Position numbers and translations under genes: made by a program. Shown in pieces: positions 35,637 through 42,020 of a stretch of 64,000 bases of DNA. Source of the stretch: DATFAS01 sp035254305 (GTDB lineage: Bacteria > Bacillota > Bacilli > Aneurinibacillales > RAOX-1); assembly GCA_035254305.1 (NCBI GenBank), contig DATFAS010000002.1, positions 1 to 64,000 of the forward strand, written 5' to 3'. The notes below the pieces were generated by a model. It was not told the origin of the DNA. It searched no databases and saw only the letters and a program-made list of their open reading frames with translations. Position 1 is the stretch's first letter. The number at the start of each line of letters is the position of its first letter.

Positions 35637-35661
35637 GCCTTGGGAAACCAGGGCTTTTTTT
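35637..35661 (+). terminator. Plus-strand terminator with no known gene
   Basis: GCCTTGG and CCAGGGC around a GAAA loop are followed by TTTTTTTATTT. No plus-strand gene is visible upstream, so it may end an unknown small RNA. Confidence 0.8.
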
Positions 35662-35722
35662 ATTTCCAGAACAAATAAAAACTCGCCATCCAAGAAGTCT
35701 TATAAAATGGATTCCGGTAAAG

Positions 35723-35745
35723 AAAAAAACACCTGTTAAAGGTGC
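35723..35745 (-). terminator. Terminator of the 35-residue gene
   Basis: On the minus strand CACCT and AGGTG with a five-base loop run into TTTTTTTCTTT, immediately after the stop codon. Confidence 0.85.
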
Positions 35746-35853
35746 CTAAAGATGTATATTTAACAACCTACTTACTAACCCATTATTCATTAAATCAGCT
35801 ACTAATAAAATGAATAAGACTATAAATAGAACCACTAATTTTTTCTTATGCAT
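35746..35853 (-). CDS. Small single-span membrane protein, 35 residues
   Basis: Not recognised. The product has a lysine-rich start (MHKKK), one hydrophobic helix (LVVLFIVLFILLVADLM, residues 6-22) and a short tail. GAGGG stands eight bases before the ATG. An extended -10 box TGCTATAAT lies upstream and a strong terminator follows directly, so it looks like a complete one-gene unit. It could be a stress or sporulation membrane peptide or a toxin; nothing in the sequence decides. Confidence 0.65.
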   Translation of the reverse strand: MHKKKLVVLFIVLFILLVADLMNNGLVSRLLNIHL

Positions 35854-35883
35854 GAACTATCCCTCGCAAATCTCATTTTGTTT

Positions 35884-35892
35884 ATTATAGCA
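35884..35892 (-). promoter_or_regulatory. Extended -10 promoter for the small membrane gene
   Basis: TGCTATAAT on the minus strand, about 30 bp before the ATG at 35853. The -35 region is not clear, which is usual for extended -10 promoters. Confidence 0.6.
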
Positions 35893-35959
35893 TTGAACTT
35901 GCAAAGTTTTTTGGTTTCAAATCTTAGTCTTTTTATGGTTTTATGCGATTTATAAGGGA

Positions 35960-35990
35960 AAAATAAAAAAAGACGAACTTCTAAATTCGC
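35960..35990 (-). terminator. Minus-strand terminator
   Basis: On the minus strand CGAATTT and AAGTTCG form a small hairpin followed by TCTTTTTTTATTTTT. It would end a minus-strand transcript coming from about 36.3 kb. Confidence 0.7.
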
Positions 35991-36032
35991 TTAGAATATA
36001 ATCTGGTTCTATTTTTCCATTTTGTTCATATA

Positions 36033-36332
36033 TTAGTTGGGTATTGTAAAAAGGAGGAAGCGATTATGAAATACAGGGTAACCTATAAAGATTGGATCGA
36101 TGAATCTTGTGATTATCAAATGGTTAATCATATTATTCTTAATGAAGAAACTCTTAACATTCTTTTTAGAACTCATAAGAATCAAATTTTGAAGATTGAA
36201 CCGCTTTAAGCGGTTTTTTACTTTGTACTTTGATAAAATCATACCCACTGGTAGATTTGTTTCGTTATACCCTTGTTTAGCTAATATCGTTCGAAACGTT
36301 TCCGTCTTACAGACCTTTTTATCAACCTTCAA
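36033..36332 (-). CDS. Possible 99-residue protein antisense to a small gene
   Basis: Unrecognised frame. A TTG at 36332 stands six bases after AGAGGTG; a GTG at 36341 overlaps that site. The N-terminal half is basic (MKVDKKVCKTETFRTILAKQG). The C-terminal half lies opposite the 47-residue gene and is probably non-coding-like. The terminator at 35960-35990 could end it. Only one of the two overlapping frames may be real, and I rate this one lower. Confidence 0.3.
   Translation of the reverse strand: MKVDKKVCKTETFRTILAKQGYNETNLPVGMILSKYKVKNRLKRFNLQNLILMSSKKNVKSFFIKNNMINHLIITRFIDPIFIGYPVFHNRFLLFTIPN
36066..36209 (+). CDS. Small protein of 47 residues, unknown
   Basis: Not recognised. An AAGGAGG site eight bases before the ATG is near ideal, and a terminator overlaps the stop codon. 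The product (MKYRVTYKDWIDESCDYQMV...) is soluble, of mixed charge, with one cysteine and a strand-helix-strand look. A 99-codon frame runs antisense across the whole of it. Confidence 0.6.
   Translation: MKYRVTYKDWIDESCDYQMVNHIILNEETLNILFRTHKNQILKIEPL
36198..36222 (+). terminator. Terminator of the 47-residue gene
   Basis: AACCGCTT and AAGCGGTT are followed by TTTTAC. The stop codon TAA lies in the second half of the stem. Confidence 0.85.
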
Positions 36333-36414
36333 AGTAGTCACCTCTTCAACAAAAATCTACAAAACTATTAATTAATCAATTAGTAGATTAGTCCAAGCAC
36401 GTTTCTGATTCCGA

Positions 36415-36423
36415 CATAAACTA
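36415..36423 (+). promoter_or_regulatory. Mother-cell sigma (SigK/SigE-like) -10 element
   Basis: CATAAACTA fits CATAnnnTA, the -10 pattern of SigK and close to that of SigE. It lies 31 bp before the Arg-rich gene. An AC of the SigK -35 type lies about 14 bp upstream, slightly short of the usual spacing. Confidence 0.45.
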
Positions 36424-36453
36424 TATTAACCTTGTAAAGAAGAGGTGATATAA

Positions 36454-36549
36454 ATGGGGTTCCCTGGCTTCTTTCTTTTCCCTGGTTTCCGCAGGCGTCA
36501 TTTCCGTCGCCATCGCCGTCGTTTCCGTCGTTTTCATCGGGGGTGTTAA
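36454..36549 (+). CDS. Very basic Arg/Phe/His-rich peptide, 31 residues
   Basis: Not recognised. The N-terminal part is hydrophobic (MGFPGFFLFPGF). Residues 13-29 are almost only Arg, His and Phe in RRF/RRH repeats (11 Arg, 3 His, 8 Phe in all), ending GC. AGAGGTGATATAA precedes the ATG. A SigK/SigE-like -10 element lies upstream and a strong terminator lies at 36606. The composition and promoter suggest a small spore-coat or DNA/RNA-binding protein; this is inference. Confidence 0.65.
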   Translation: MGFPGFFLFPGFRRRHFRRHRRRFRRFHRGC

Positions 36550-36605
36550 TGAAACAGTGGCAACTGCAGGTGCTACTATTATGAATCTTAATCGATATAC
36601 TCTAG

Positions 36606-36646
36606 AAAGATCCTTTCGTTCCTACTTCGAAAGGATCTTTTATTTT
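36606..36646 (+). terminator. Terminator of the Arg-rich gene
   Basis: AAAGATCCTTTCG and CGAAAGGATCTTT form a 13-bp perfect stem, followed by TATTTT. Confidence 0.9.
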
Positions 36647-36725
36647 CAATCGCTTGTTATATTTATTCAGTAAATTAACCACCCTTATTTTAGAATGATT
36701 TTTTAAAACAGAGGTGGGTAATTAC

Positions 36726-36860
36726 ATGCATTTTTTTGTTCATTTATTTTTTCAAGTTAAAATGTTGTTACTTTTGGTTTTGCCATCTGCAGCACTTGCT
36801 TGTATGGTAGGAATAGCTTATTACGTTCTTACAACCTCAAAGACAAAAAGCAAATTATAG
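36726..36860 (+). CDS. Small membrane protein, 44 residues
   Basis: Not recognised. AGAGGTG lies eight to nine bases before the ATG. The product has a hydrophobic segment from about residue 13 to 35 (MLLLLVLPSAALACMVGIAYYV) and a basic tail (TSKTKSKL), so it is probably a single-span protein with its C-terminus inside. Cysteine 26 does not fit a lipobox. The nearest terminator downstream is at 37038. Confidence 0.55.
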   Translation: MHFFVHLFFQVKMLLLLVLPSAALACMVGIAYYVLTTSKTKSKL

Positions 36861-37072
36861 ATCATATTGTTTCTCATCTTTTATTTGCACCAAGATATTT
36901 ACCATTCTCATGGATGCTAATCTGCTAGGCATTTTATCACCCTTTCATAAACCACCTCACCCTATAAACCGCAGACGCTAGAGGGCTCATATTGGACTGC
37001 TTTGTTGAAATCGGCTATGGGTCCGCCCCATCCTATTGACTCAATACACTTTATGTGTGTTTAGTCTTTTTT
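36861..37072 (+). other. Untranslated leader-like region before pdhA
   Basis: No gene is seen. GGAC (36992) and GTCC (37020) bracket a stem-like segment, and ATGGG/CCCAT pairs near 37017-37031. A terminator follows at 37038-37072. It could be the tail of the small-gene transcript or an attenuated RNA. Confidence 0.4.
37038..37072 (+). terminator. Terminator upstream of pdhA
   Basis: GACTCAATACAC and GTGTGTTTAGTC pair with one wobble and one mismatch, followed by TTTTTT. Confidence 0.75.
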
Positions 37073-37189
37073 CCTTAAAATTTTTGCAGTCTTTGCATGA
37101 AAAGACAAGGATCGACAAACCTTAATAATAATTGGCATATAAAGTAATTGTTCTATTTTTTTCGATACTTACTAGGTAGGTGAGCAGCG

Positions 37190-38266
37190 ATGGTGACGCA
37201 GGCAATAGCACTAGAAAGAAAAACACTGCAAGTGTTAAATATGGACGGTACAGTAGCAAATCCTGATGCTATGCCCAAACTGTCTACAGAACAGTTGAAA
37301 GAGCTTATGCGAAGGATGGTTTATACAAGAGTATGGGATCAACGGGCAATCAGCTTAAACAGACAAGGAAGGCTTGGCTTCTATGCCCCTGTTGCAGGCC
37401 AAGAGGCTTCTATGTTAGGTAGCCAGTTTGCTCTATCTAAAGATGACTTTATCCTTCCAAGCTATCGAGATATTCCACAAATTGTTTGGCATGGACTCCC
37501 TCTCTATCAGGCTTTTCTGTATTCACGTGGACATCAGCATGGAGGAGAAATTCCTGAAGGAGTCAATGTATTAATGCCGCAAATTATCATTGCAGCCCAA
37601 ATCATTCAATGCTCTGGCGTCGCCATGGGCTTTAAGCTTAAAAAAGAAAAGAGAATGGCTATTACCTATATTGGAGATGGTGGAACCTCTCAGGGAGATT
37701 TCTACGAAGGAATTAACTATGCCGGGGCATATAAGCTTCCTGCTGTTTTCGTTGTACAAAATAACCGCTACGCCATATCCGTTCCTGTAGAAAAACAAAC
37801 TGCTGCCAAAACATTAGCCGATAAAGCTGTAGCTGTAGGAATTCCTGGTATTCAAGTGGATGGAATGGACGTGCTTGCTGTCTACAAAGCTGTGGCAGAG
37901 GCACGTGAAAAAGCTATAGACGGACAAGGGCCTACCCTAGTCGAAACCCTGACCTATCGCTATGGTCCGCATACCATGGCCGGAGATGATCCTACCCGTT
38001 ATCGGACAAACGAAGAATTAGGAGAATGGGAATCAAAGGACCCTCTAGTCCGTTACCGCAAATTCTTGGAATCTCAGCAATTATGGAGTGAGCAAGAAGA
38101 AACAAAAGTTATAGAGCAAGCAAAACAAGATATAACAGATGCCATGAAAAAGGTAGATGCAACTCCCAAAATGTCGATTCCATCACTTATTGATAACATG
38201 TTCGATCAATTACCTCCACACCTCGCAGAACAAAAACAACACTTTGAACGAACGGGAGGAAAATAA
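37190..38266 (+). CDS. pdhA: Pyruvate dehydrogenase E1 alpha
   Basis: Thiamine-diphosphate half of E1, which decarboxylates pyruvate and passes acetyl to E2. The 358 residues contain the thiamine-diphosphate motif GDGGTSQGDFYEG...NNRYAIS (near residues 162-196) and the phosphorylation-loop region YGPHTMAGDDPTRYR near 260. It is the first gene of pdhABCD, followed three bases later by pdhB. Branched-chain E1 is an alternative, but the partner PdhB is clearly of the pyruvate type. Confidence 0.95.
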   Translation: MVTQAIALERKTLQVLNMDGTVANPDAMPKLSTEQLKELMRRMVYTRVWDQRAISLNRQGRLGFYAPVAGQEASMLGSQFALSKDDFILPSYRDIPQIVWHGLPLYQAFLYSRGHQHGGEIPEGVNVLMPQIIIAAQIIQCSGVAMGFKLKKEKRMAITYIGDGGTSQGDFYEGINYAGAYKLPAVFVVQNNRYAISVPVEKQTAAKTLADKAVAVGIPGIQVDGMDVLAVYKAVAEAREKAIDGQGPTLVETLTYRYGPHTMAGDDPTRYRTNEELGEWESKDPLVRYRKFLESQQLWSEQEETKVIEQAKQDITDAMKKVDATPKMSIPSLIDNMFDQLPPHLAEQKQHFERTGGK

Positions 38267-38269
38267 AAG

Positions 38270-39250
38270 ATGGCCCAAATGACCATGATTCAAGCCATTA
38301 CCGATGCGATGCGAGTAGAGCTTCGCCGTGACCCGAGTGTCCTTGTTTTCGGTGAGGATGTCGGTAAAAACGGTGGGGTTTTCCGTGCAACCGAAGGTCT
38401 CCAAAAGGAATTTGGTGAAGAACGAGTCTTTGATACCCCTCTAGCTGAATCAGCAATTGGTGGTCTAGCCGTAGGACTTAGTACCCAAGATTTTCGCCCT
38501 ATAGCAGAAATTCAATTCTTCGGTTTTGTTTTCGAAGTTTTCGACTCGATTGCCGCACAAGCTGCTCGAATGAGATTTCGTTCCGGTGGAAGATATCACT
38601 GCCCCATCGTTTTTCGTTCTCCCTTCGGTGGTGGTGTCAAAACTCCTGAGCTTCACGCAGATAGCTTAGAAGGCTTAATGATGCAAACGCCTGGACTTAA
38701 GGTAGTAATTCCGTCTAATCCCTACGATGCCAAAGGATTATTGATTTCTGCCATTCGTGATAACGATCCTGTTGTCTTTCTTGAACATATGAAGCTTTAT
38801 CGTTCATTTAGAGGAGAAGTGCCTGAAGGGGACTACACAATACCTATCGGTAAGGCCAATATTGTTAAAGAAGGCAAGGACATCACGATTATCAGTTATG
38901 GAGCCATGGTACATACAGCTCTAAAAGCAGCTGGGGAGCTAGAAAAATCAAAGGGAATACAGGCAGAGGTAATCGATCTACGCACAATCAGTCCTATTGA
39001 TATTGATACGATTGTGACCTCCATCCAGAAAACAAATCGTGCTGTGGTTGTTCAGGAAGCTCAAAGAACCTCTGGGGCCGCTGCCGAAATCATCGCACAA
39101 ATTAATGAAAAAGCCATTCTACACTTAGATGCACCAGTTATTCGGGTAACATCCCCTGATACTGTGTTTCCCTTCGCAAGCATTGAGGATGAATGGCTAC
39201 CGGACCCCAATCGCGTGTTAGATGGTGTTAACCAGGTATTAAACTTCTAA
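38270..39250 (+). CDS. pdhB: Pyruvate dehydrogenase E1 beta
   Basis: Forms E1 with PdhA. The 326 residues start MAQMTMIQAITDAMR and run closely parallel to B. subtilis PdhB (FGEDVGKNGGVFRATEGL, TPELHADSLEG, RDNDPVVFLEHMKLYRSFR). Tight spacing puts it in one transcript with its neighbours. Confidence 0.97.
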   Translation: MAQMTMIQAITDAMRVELRRDPSVLVFGEDVGKNGGVFRATEGLQKEFGEERVFDTPLAESAIGGLAVGLSTQDFRPIAEIQFFGFVFEVFDSIAAQAARMRFRSGGRYHCPIVFRSPFGGGVKTPELHADSLEGLMMQTPGLKVVIPSNPYDAKGLLISAIRDNDPVVFLEHMKLYRSFRGEVPEGDYTIPIGKANIVKEGKDITIISYGAMVHTALKAAGELEKSKGIQAEVIDLRTISPIDIDTIVTSIQKTNRAVVVQEAQRTSGAAAEIIAQINEKAILHLDAPVIRVTSPDTVFPFASIEDEWLPDPNRVLDGVNQVLNF

Positions 39251-39270
39251 TGAAATGAGGTGAATAAAGC

Positions 39271-40569
39271 ATGGGAATCTTTACTTTTAAGCTTCCTGAT
39301 ATTGGTGAAGGAATCCACGAGGGAGAAATTGTGAAGTGGCATGTTAAACCAGGCGATAAGGTAGAAGAGGATCAAACCATCGTCGAGGTTCAAAATGATA
39401 AAGCTGTCGTCGAAATTCCCTCACCCGTTAATGGTGTAGTAAAGGATATTAAAATAACAGAAGGTACTGTAGCGGTTGTGGGGGATGAATTAGTTTCCTT
39501 CGAGGTACAAGGAGAAGGGAATACAGAGGCAACTGAGAATAAACAGCCAAAGGAAGAGGTCAGCCCACAAGCGTCACCTTCCCCAACACCTACTCCAACT
39601 ACAGCCACAAGTACACAGCCTGAAACCATCGATAAAACCTTAATACTTGCCACTCCCAGCGTACGCAAATTAGCTCGTGAGAAAGGGATAGCTATTGCTG
39701 CTATTCAAGGGACGGGCCCTAAAGGTCGAATTACAAAAGAGGATGTACTTGGCTTTAACCAACAAGAGACTCCAAAGCCGCAGATATCCGCCCAGCCACA
39801 ACAGGATACCCAAGATCAAAGGATGACTACAGCACCTACGCAGCAACCGATCCAAGTGCCTGCTGCTGGAGTGATTGAAACAGTGCCCCTTAAAGGAGTT
39901 CGTAAAATTATTGCCGATGCCATGGTTCGTTCGAAATATACAGCTCCACATGTAACAATCATGGATGAAGTGGATGTGAGCAAGCTAGTTGCCTTTCGTA
40001 ATCGAGTCAAACCATTAGCAGAAAAGAAACAAACAAAAATCACCTATCTACCATTCATTGTGAAGGCAGTTGTTGGGGCTCTTCGAGAATTCCCTTCCCT
40101 GAATGCTTCACTCGATACGGAAAAAGGAGAAGTTCATTATAAGAAATTCTATAATATTGGGATTGCCACTGATACAGAAAATGGGTTAATGGTTCCTATC
40201 ATTGCTGATGCTGATCGAAAAAGCATATGGAATATTGCTTCAGAAATAAATAGCCTAGCTGAGAAGGCTAGAGGAGGAAAGCTATCCCCTCAGGAAATGA
40301 AAAATGGGACATTCAGTATTACAAATATCGGCTCAGCGGGAGGACAATTCTTCACACCCATTATCAATTACCCTGAGGTTGCTATTCTTGGGACAGGAAG
40401 GATTGCTGATAAACCAGTTGTTAAAAATGGACTTGTCCAGGCTGCATCCGTAATGGCACTTTCTCTTAGCTTCGACCATCGTCTTATTGATGGGGCCACT
40501 GCCCAACATTTTGTAAATTACTTAAAACAGGTACTTGAAGAGCCTGATTTTCTACTGATGGAGGTATAG
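39271..40569 (+). CDS. pdhC: Dihydrolipoamide acetyltransferase (PDH E2)
   Basis: Core of the complex. The 432 residues have one lipoyl domain with Lys44 in QNDKAVVE and a Pro/Thr/Ser-rich linker (residues 85-120). A peripheral-subunit-binding domain follows (ATPSVRKLAREKGI..., about 128-165). After a second Gln/Pro linker, the catalytic domain ends with His403 in DHRLIDG. Only one lipoyl domain is present, as in other Bacillales. Confidence 0.97.
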   Translation: MGIFTFKLPDIGEGIHEGEIVKWHVKPGDKVEEDQTIVEVQNDKAVVEIPSPVNGVVKDIKITEGTVAVVGDELVSFEVQGEGNTEATENKQPKEEVSPQASPSPTPTPTTATSTQPETIDKTLILATPSVRKLAREKGIAIAAIQGTGPKGRITKEDVLGFNQQETPKPQISAQPQQDTQDQRMTTAPTQQPIQVPAAGVIETVPLKGVRKIIADAMVRSKYTAPHVTIMDEVDVSKLVAFRNRVKPLAEKKQTKITYLPFIVKAVVGALREFPSLNASLDTEKGEVHYKKFYNIGIATDTENGLMVPIIADADRKSIWNIASEINSLAEKARGGKLSPQEMKNGTFSITNIGSAGGQFFTPIINYPEVAILGTGRIADKPVVKNGLVQAASVMALSLSFDHRLIDGATAQHFVNYLKQVLEEPDFLLMEV

Positions 40570-40573
40570 ATGA

Positions 40574-41986
40574 ATGGTTGTAGGTGAATTTACCACAGAA
40601 GTAGATGTTCTTGTTATCGGTGCAGGCCCTGGTGGATATGTTGCTGCCATTCGAGCAGCTCAGCTAGGGAAGAATGTTACGATTGTGGATAAAGATACTC
40701 TTGGTGGGGTCTGCCTTAATCGTGGCTGTATCCCTTCTAAAGCCCTCATTTCTGCAGCCCATCGTTATGAGGATATGCACGGCTCTAGCGATATGGGACT
40801 CAGTGCACAGAATGTAACCATAGACTTCGCAAAGACGCAGCAGTGGAAGGAAAGTGTTGTAAATAAACTAACCTCTGGTGTCCAATCCTTGCTTAAGGGA
40901 AATAATGTACAAATTCTAAGTGGTGAAGCCTTATTCGTGGAACCTAATGAGGTAAGAGTGTTAAATGGGTATGAGGTTAACCGCTACCGCTTCAATCATT
41001 GTATTATTGCGACTGGATCTAGACCCATCGAACTCAAAGCCTTTCCCTATGGAGATCGAATCCTATCTTCAACCGAAGCCTTATCGCTTAAGGAAATCCC
41101 CCAAAGATTAGTAGTCATCGGTGGTGGATATATTGGGATCGAGCTTGGGCAAACCTTTGCGAGATTGGGATCACAGGTAACCATTCTAGAAGGGGCAGAA
41201 CACATTCTTCCGGGTTTTGAAAAATCAATGACCCAGTTGGTTTCTCGTTCTTTAAAGAAAAAGAATGTGGAGATCCATACGAAAGCTCTTGCCGAGAAGG
41301 CAGAACAAAATGAAAAAGAGGTTACGGTAACATTCAAGGTTGGAGAGGAAATCAAAACCGTAACCGCAGATTATTTACTTGTCACAGTAGGTCGCAAACC
41401 AAATACTGATGAATTTGGTTTAGAAGGTATTGGGATGAAGCTTAACCAACGGGGATACATTGAGATTGATGAACATTGTATGACGAATATCCCCAACGTG
41501 TATGCCATCGGTGATATTGTCGCGGGGCCAGCTCTTGCCCATAAAGCCTCCTATGAAGGAAAGGTTGCAGCAGAAGCTATTGCTGGCTTAAGCAGTGTCA
41601 TAGATTATAAAGCCATCCCTGCTGTTGTCTTCTCCGATCCTGAAATGGCAAGCATAGGATTAAGTGAAACAGAAGCTAAGGAAAGAGGCTACACTACTGT
41701 CACCGGGCGCTTCGCCTATGGGGCGAATGGCAGAGCCTTGAGTGCGAATCATGGGGAAGGTACAGTTAAAGTGATTGCTGAAAAGGATAGTGGTGTGATC
41801 CTAGGAGCTCAGATTGCCGGCTACGAGGCTTCGAATTTAATCGCCGAACTAGGGCTTGCTATTGAGATGGGAGCTACTCTTGAAGATATTTCACTTACTA
41901 TTCATGCCCATCCCACTCTCGCTGAAATGGTCATGGAAGCTGCAGAAGCAGCACTAGGTCATGGAATTCATTCTTTAGGAAAATAA
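40574..41986 (+). CDS. pdhD: Dihydrolipoamide dehydrogenase (PDH E3)
   Basis: Flavoprotein that reoxidises the lipoyl group with NAD+. The 470 residues show the FAD site GAGPGGY (residues 16-22), redox pair Cys47/Cys52 in GGVCLNRGCIPSK, NAD site GGGYIGIELG near 185 and the His-Glu pair in HAHPTLAEMVMEA near 445. It ends the operon before a strong terminator. Confidence 0.98.
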   Translation: MVVGEFTTEVDVLVIGAGPGGYVAAIRAAQLGKNVTIVDKDTLGGVCLNRGCIPSKALISAAHRYEDMHGSSDMGLSAQNVTIDFAKTQQWKESVVNKLTSGVQSLLKGNNVQILSGEALFVEPNEVRVLNGYEVNRYRFNHCIIATGSRPIELKAFPYGDRILSSTEALSLKEIPQRLVVIGGGYIGIELGQTFARLGSQVTILEGAEHILPGFEKSMTQLVSRSLKKKNVEIHTKALAEKAEQNEKEVTVTFKVGEEIKTVTADYLLVTVGRKPNTDEFGLEGIGMKLNQRGYIEIDEHCMTNIPNVYAIGDIVAGPALAHKASYEGKVAAEAIAGLSSVIDYKAIPAVVFSDPEMASIGLSETEAKERGYTTVTGRFAYGANGRALSANHGEGTVKVIAEKDSGVILGAQIAGYEASNLIAELGLAIEMGATLEDISLTIHAHPTLAEMVMEAAEAALGHGIHSLGK

Positions 41987-41991
41987 GTAAC

Positions 41992-42020
41992 GGACCGGGA
42001 AACCACCCGGTCCTTCTTGT
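41992..42020 (+). terminator. Terminator of pdhABCD
   Basis: GGACCGGG and CCCGGTCC enclose a short loop and are followed by TTCTTGTT, between the convergent pdhD and recG. Confidence 0.85.

Noticed and set aside
36558..36590. 11-codon frame overlapping the stop of the Arg-rich gene (TAATG)
   Set aside because: Too short to judge, no ribosome site of its own.
36913..36984. 23-codon plus-strand frame (MDANLLGIL...)
   Set aside because: No ribosome site and no hydrophobic or repeated pattern; likely chance.
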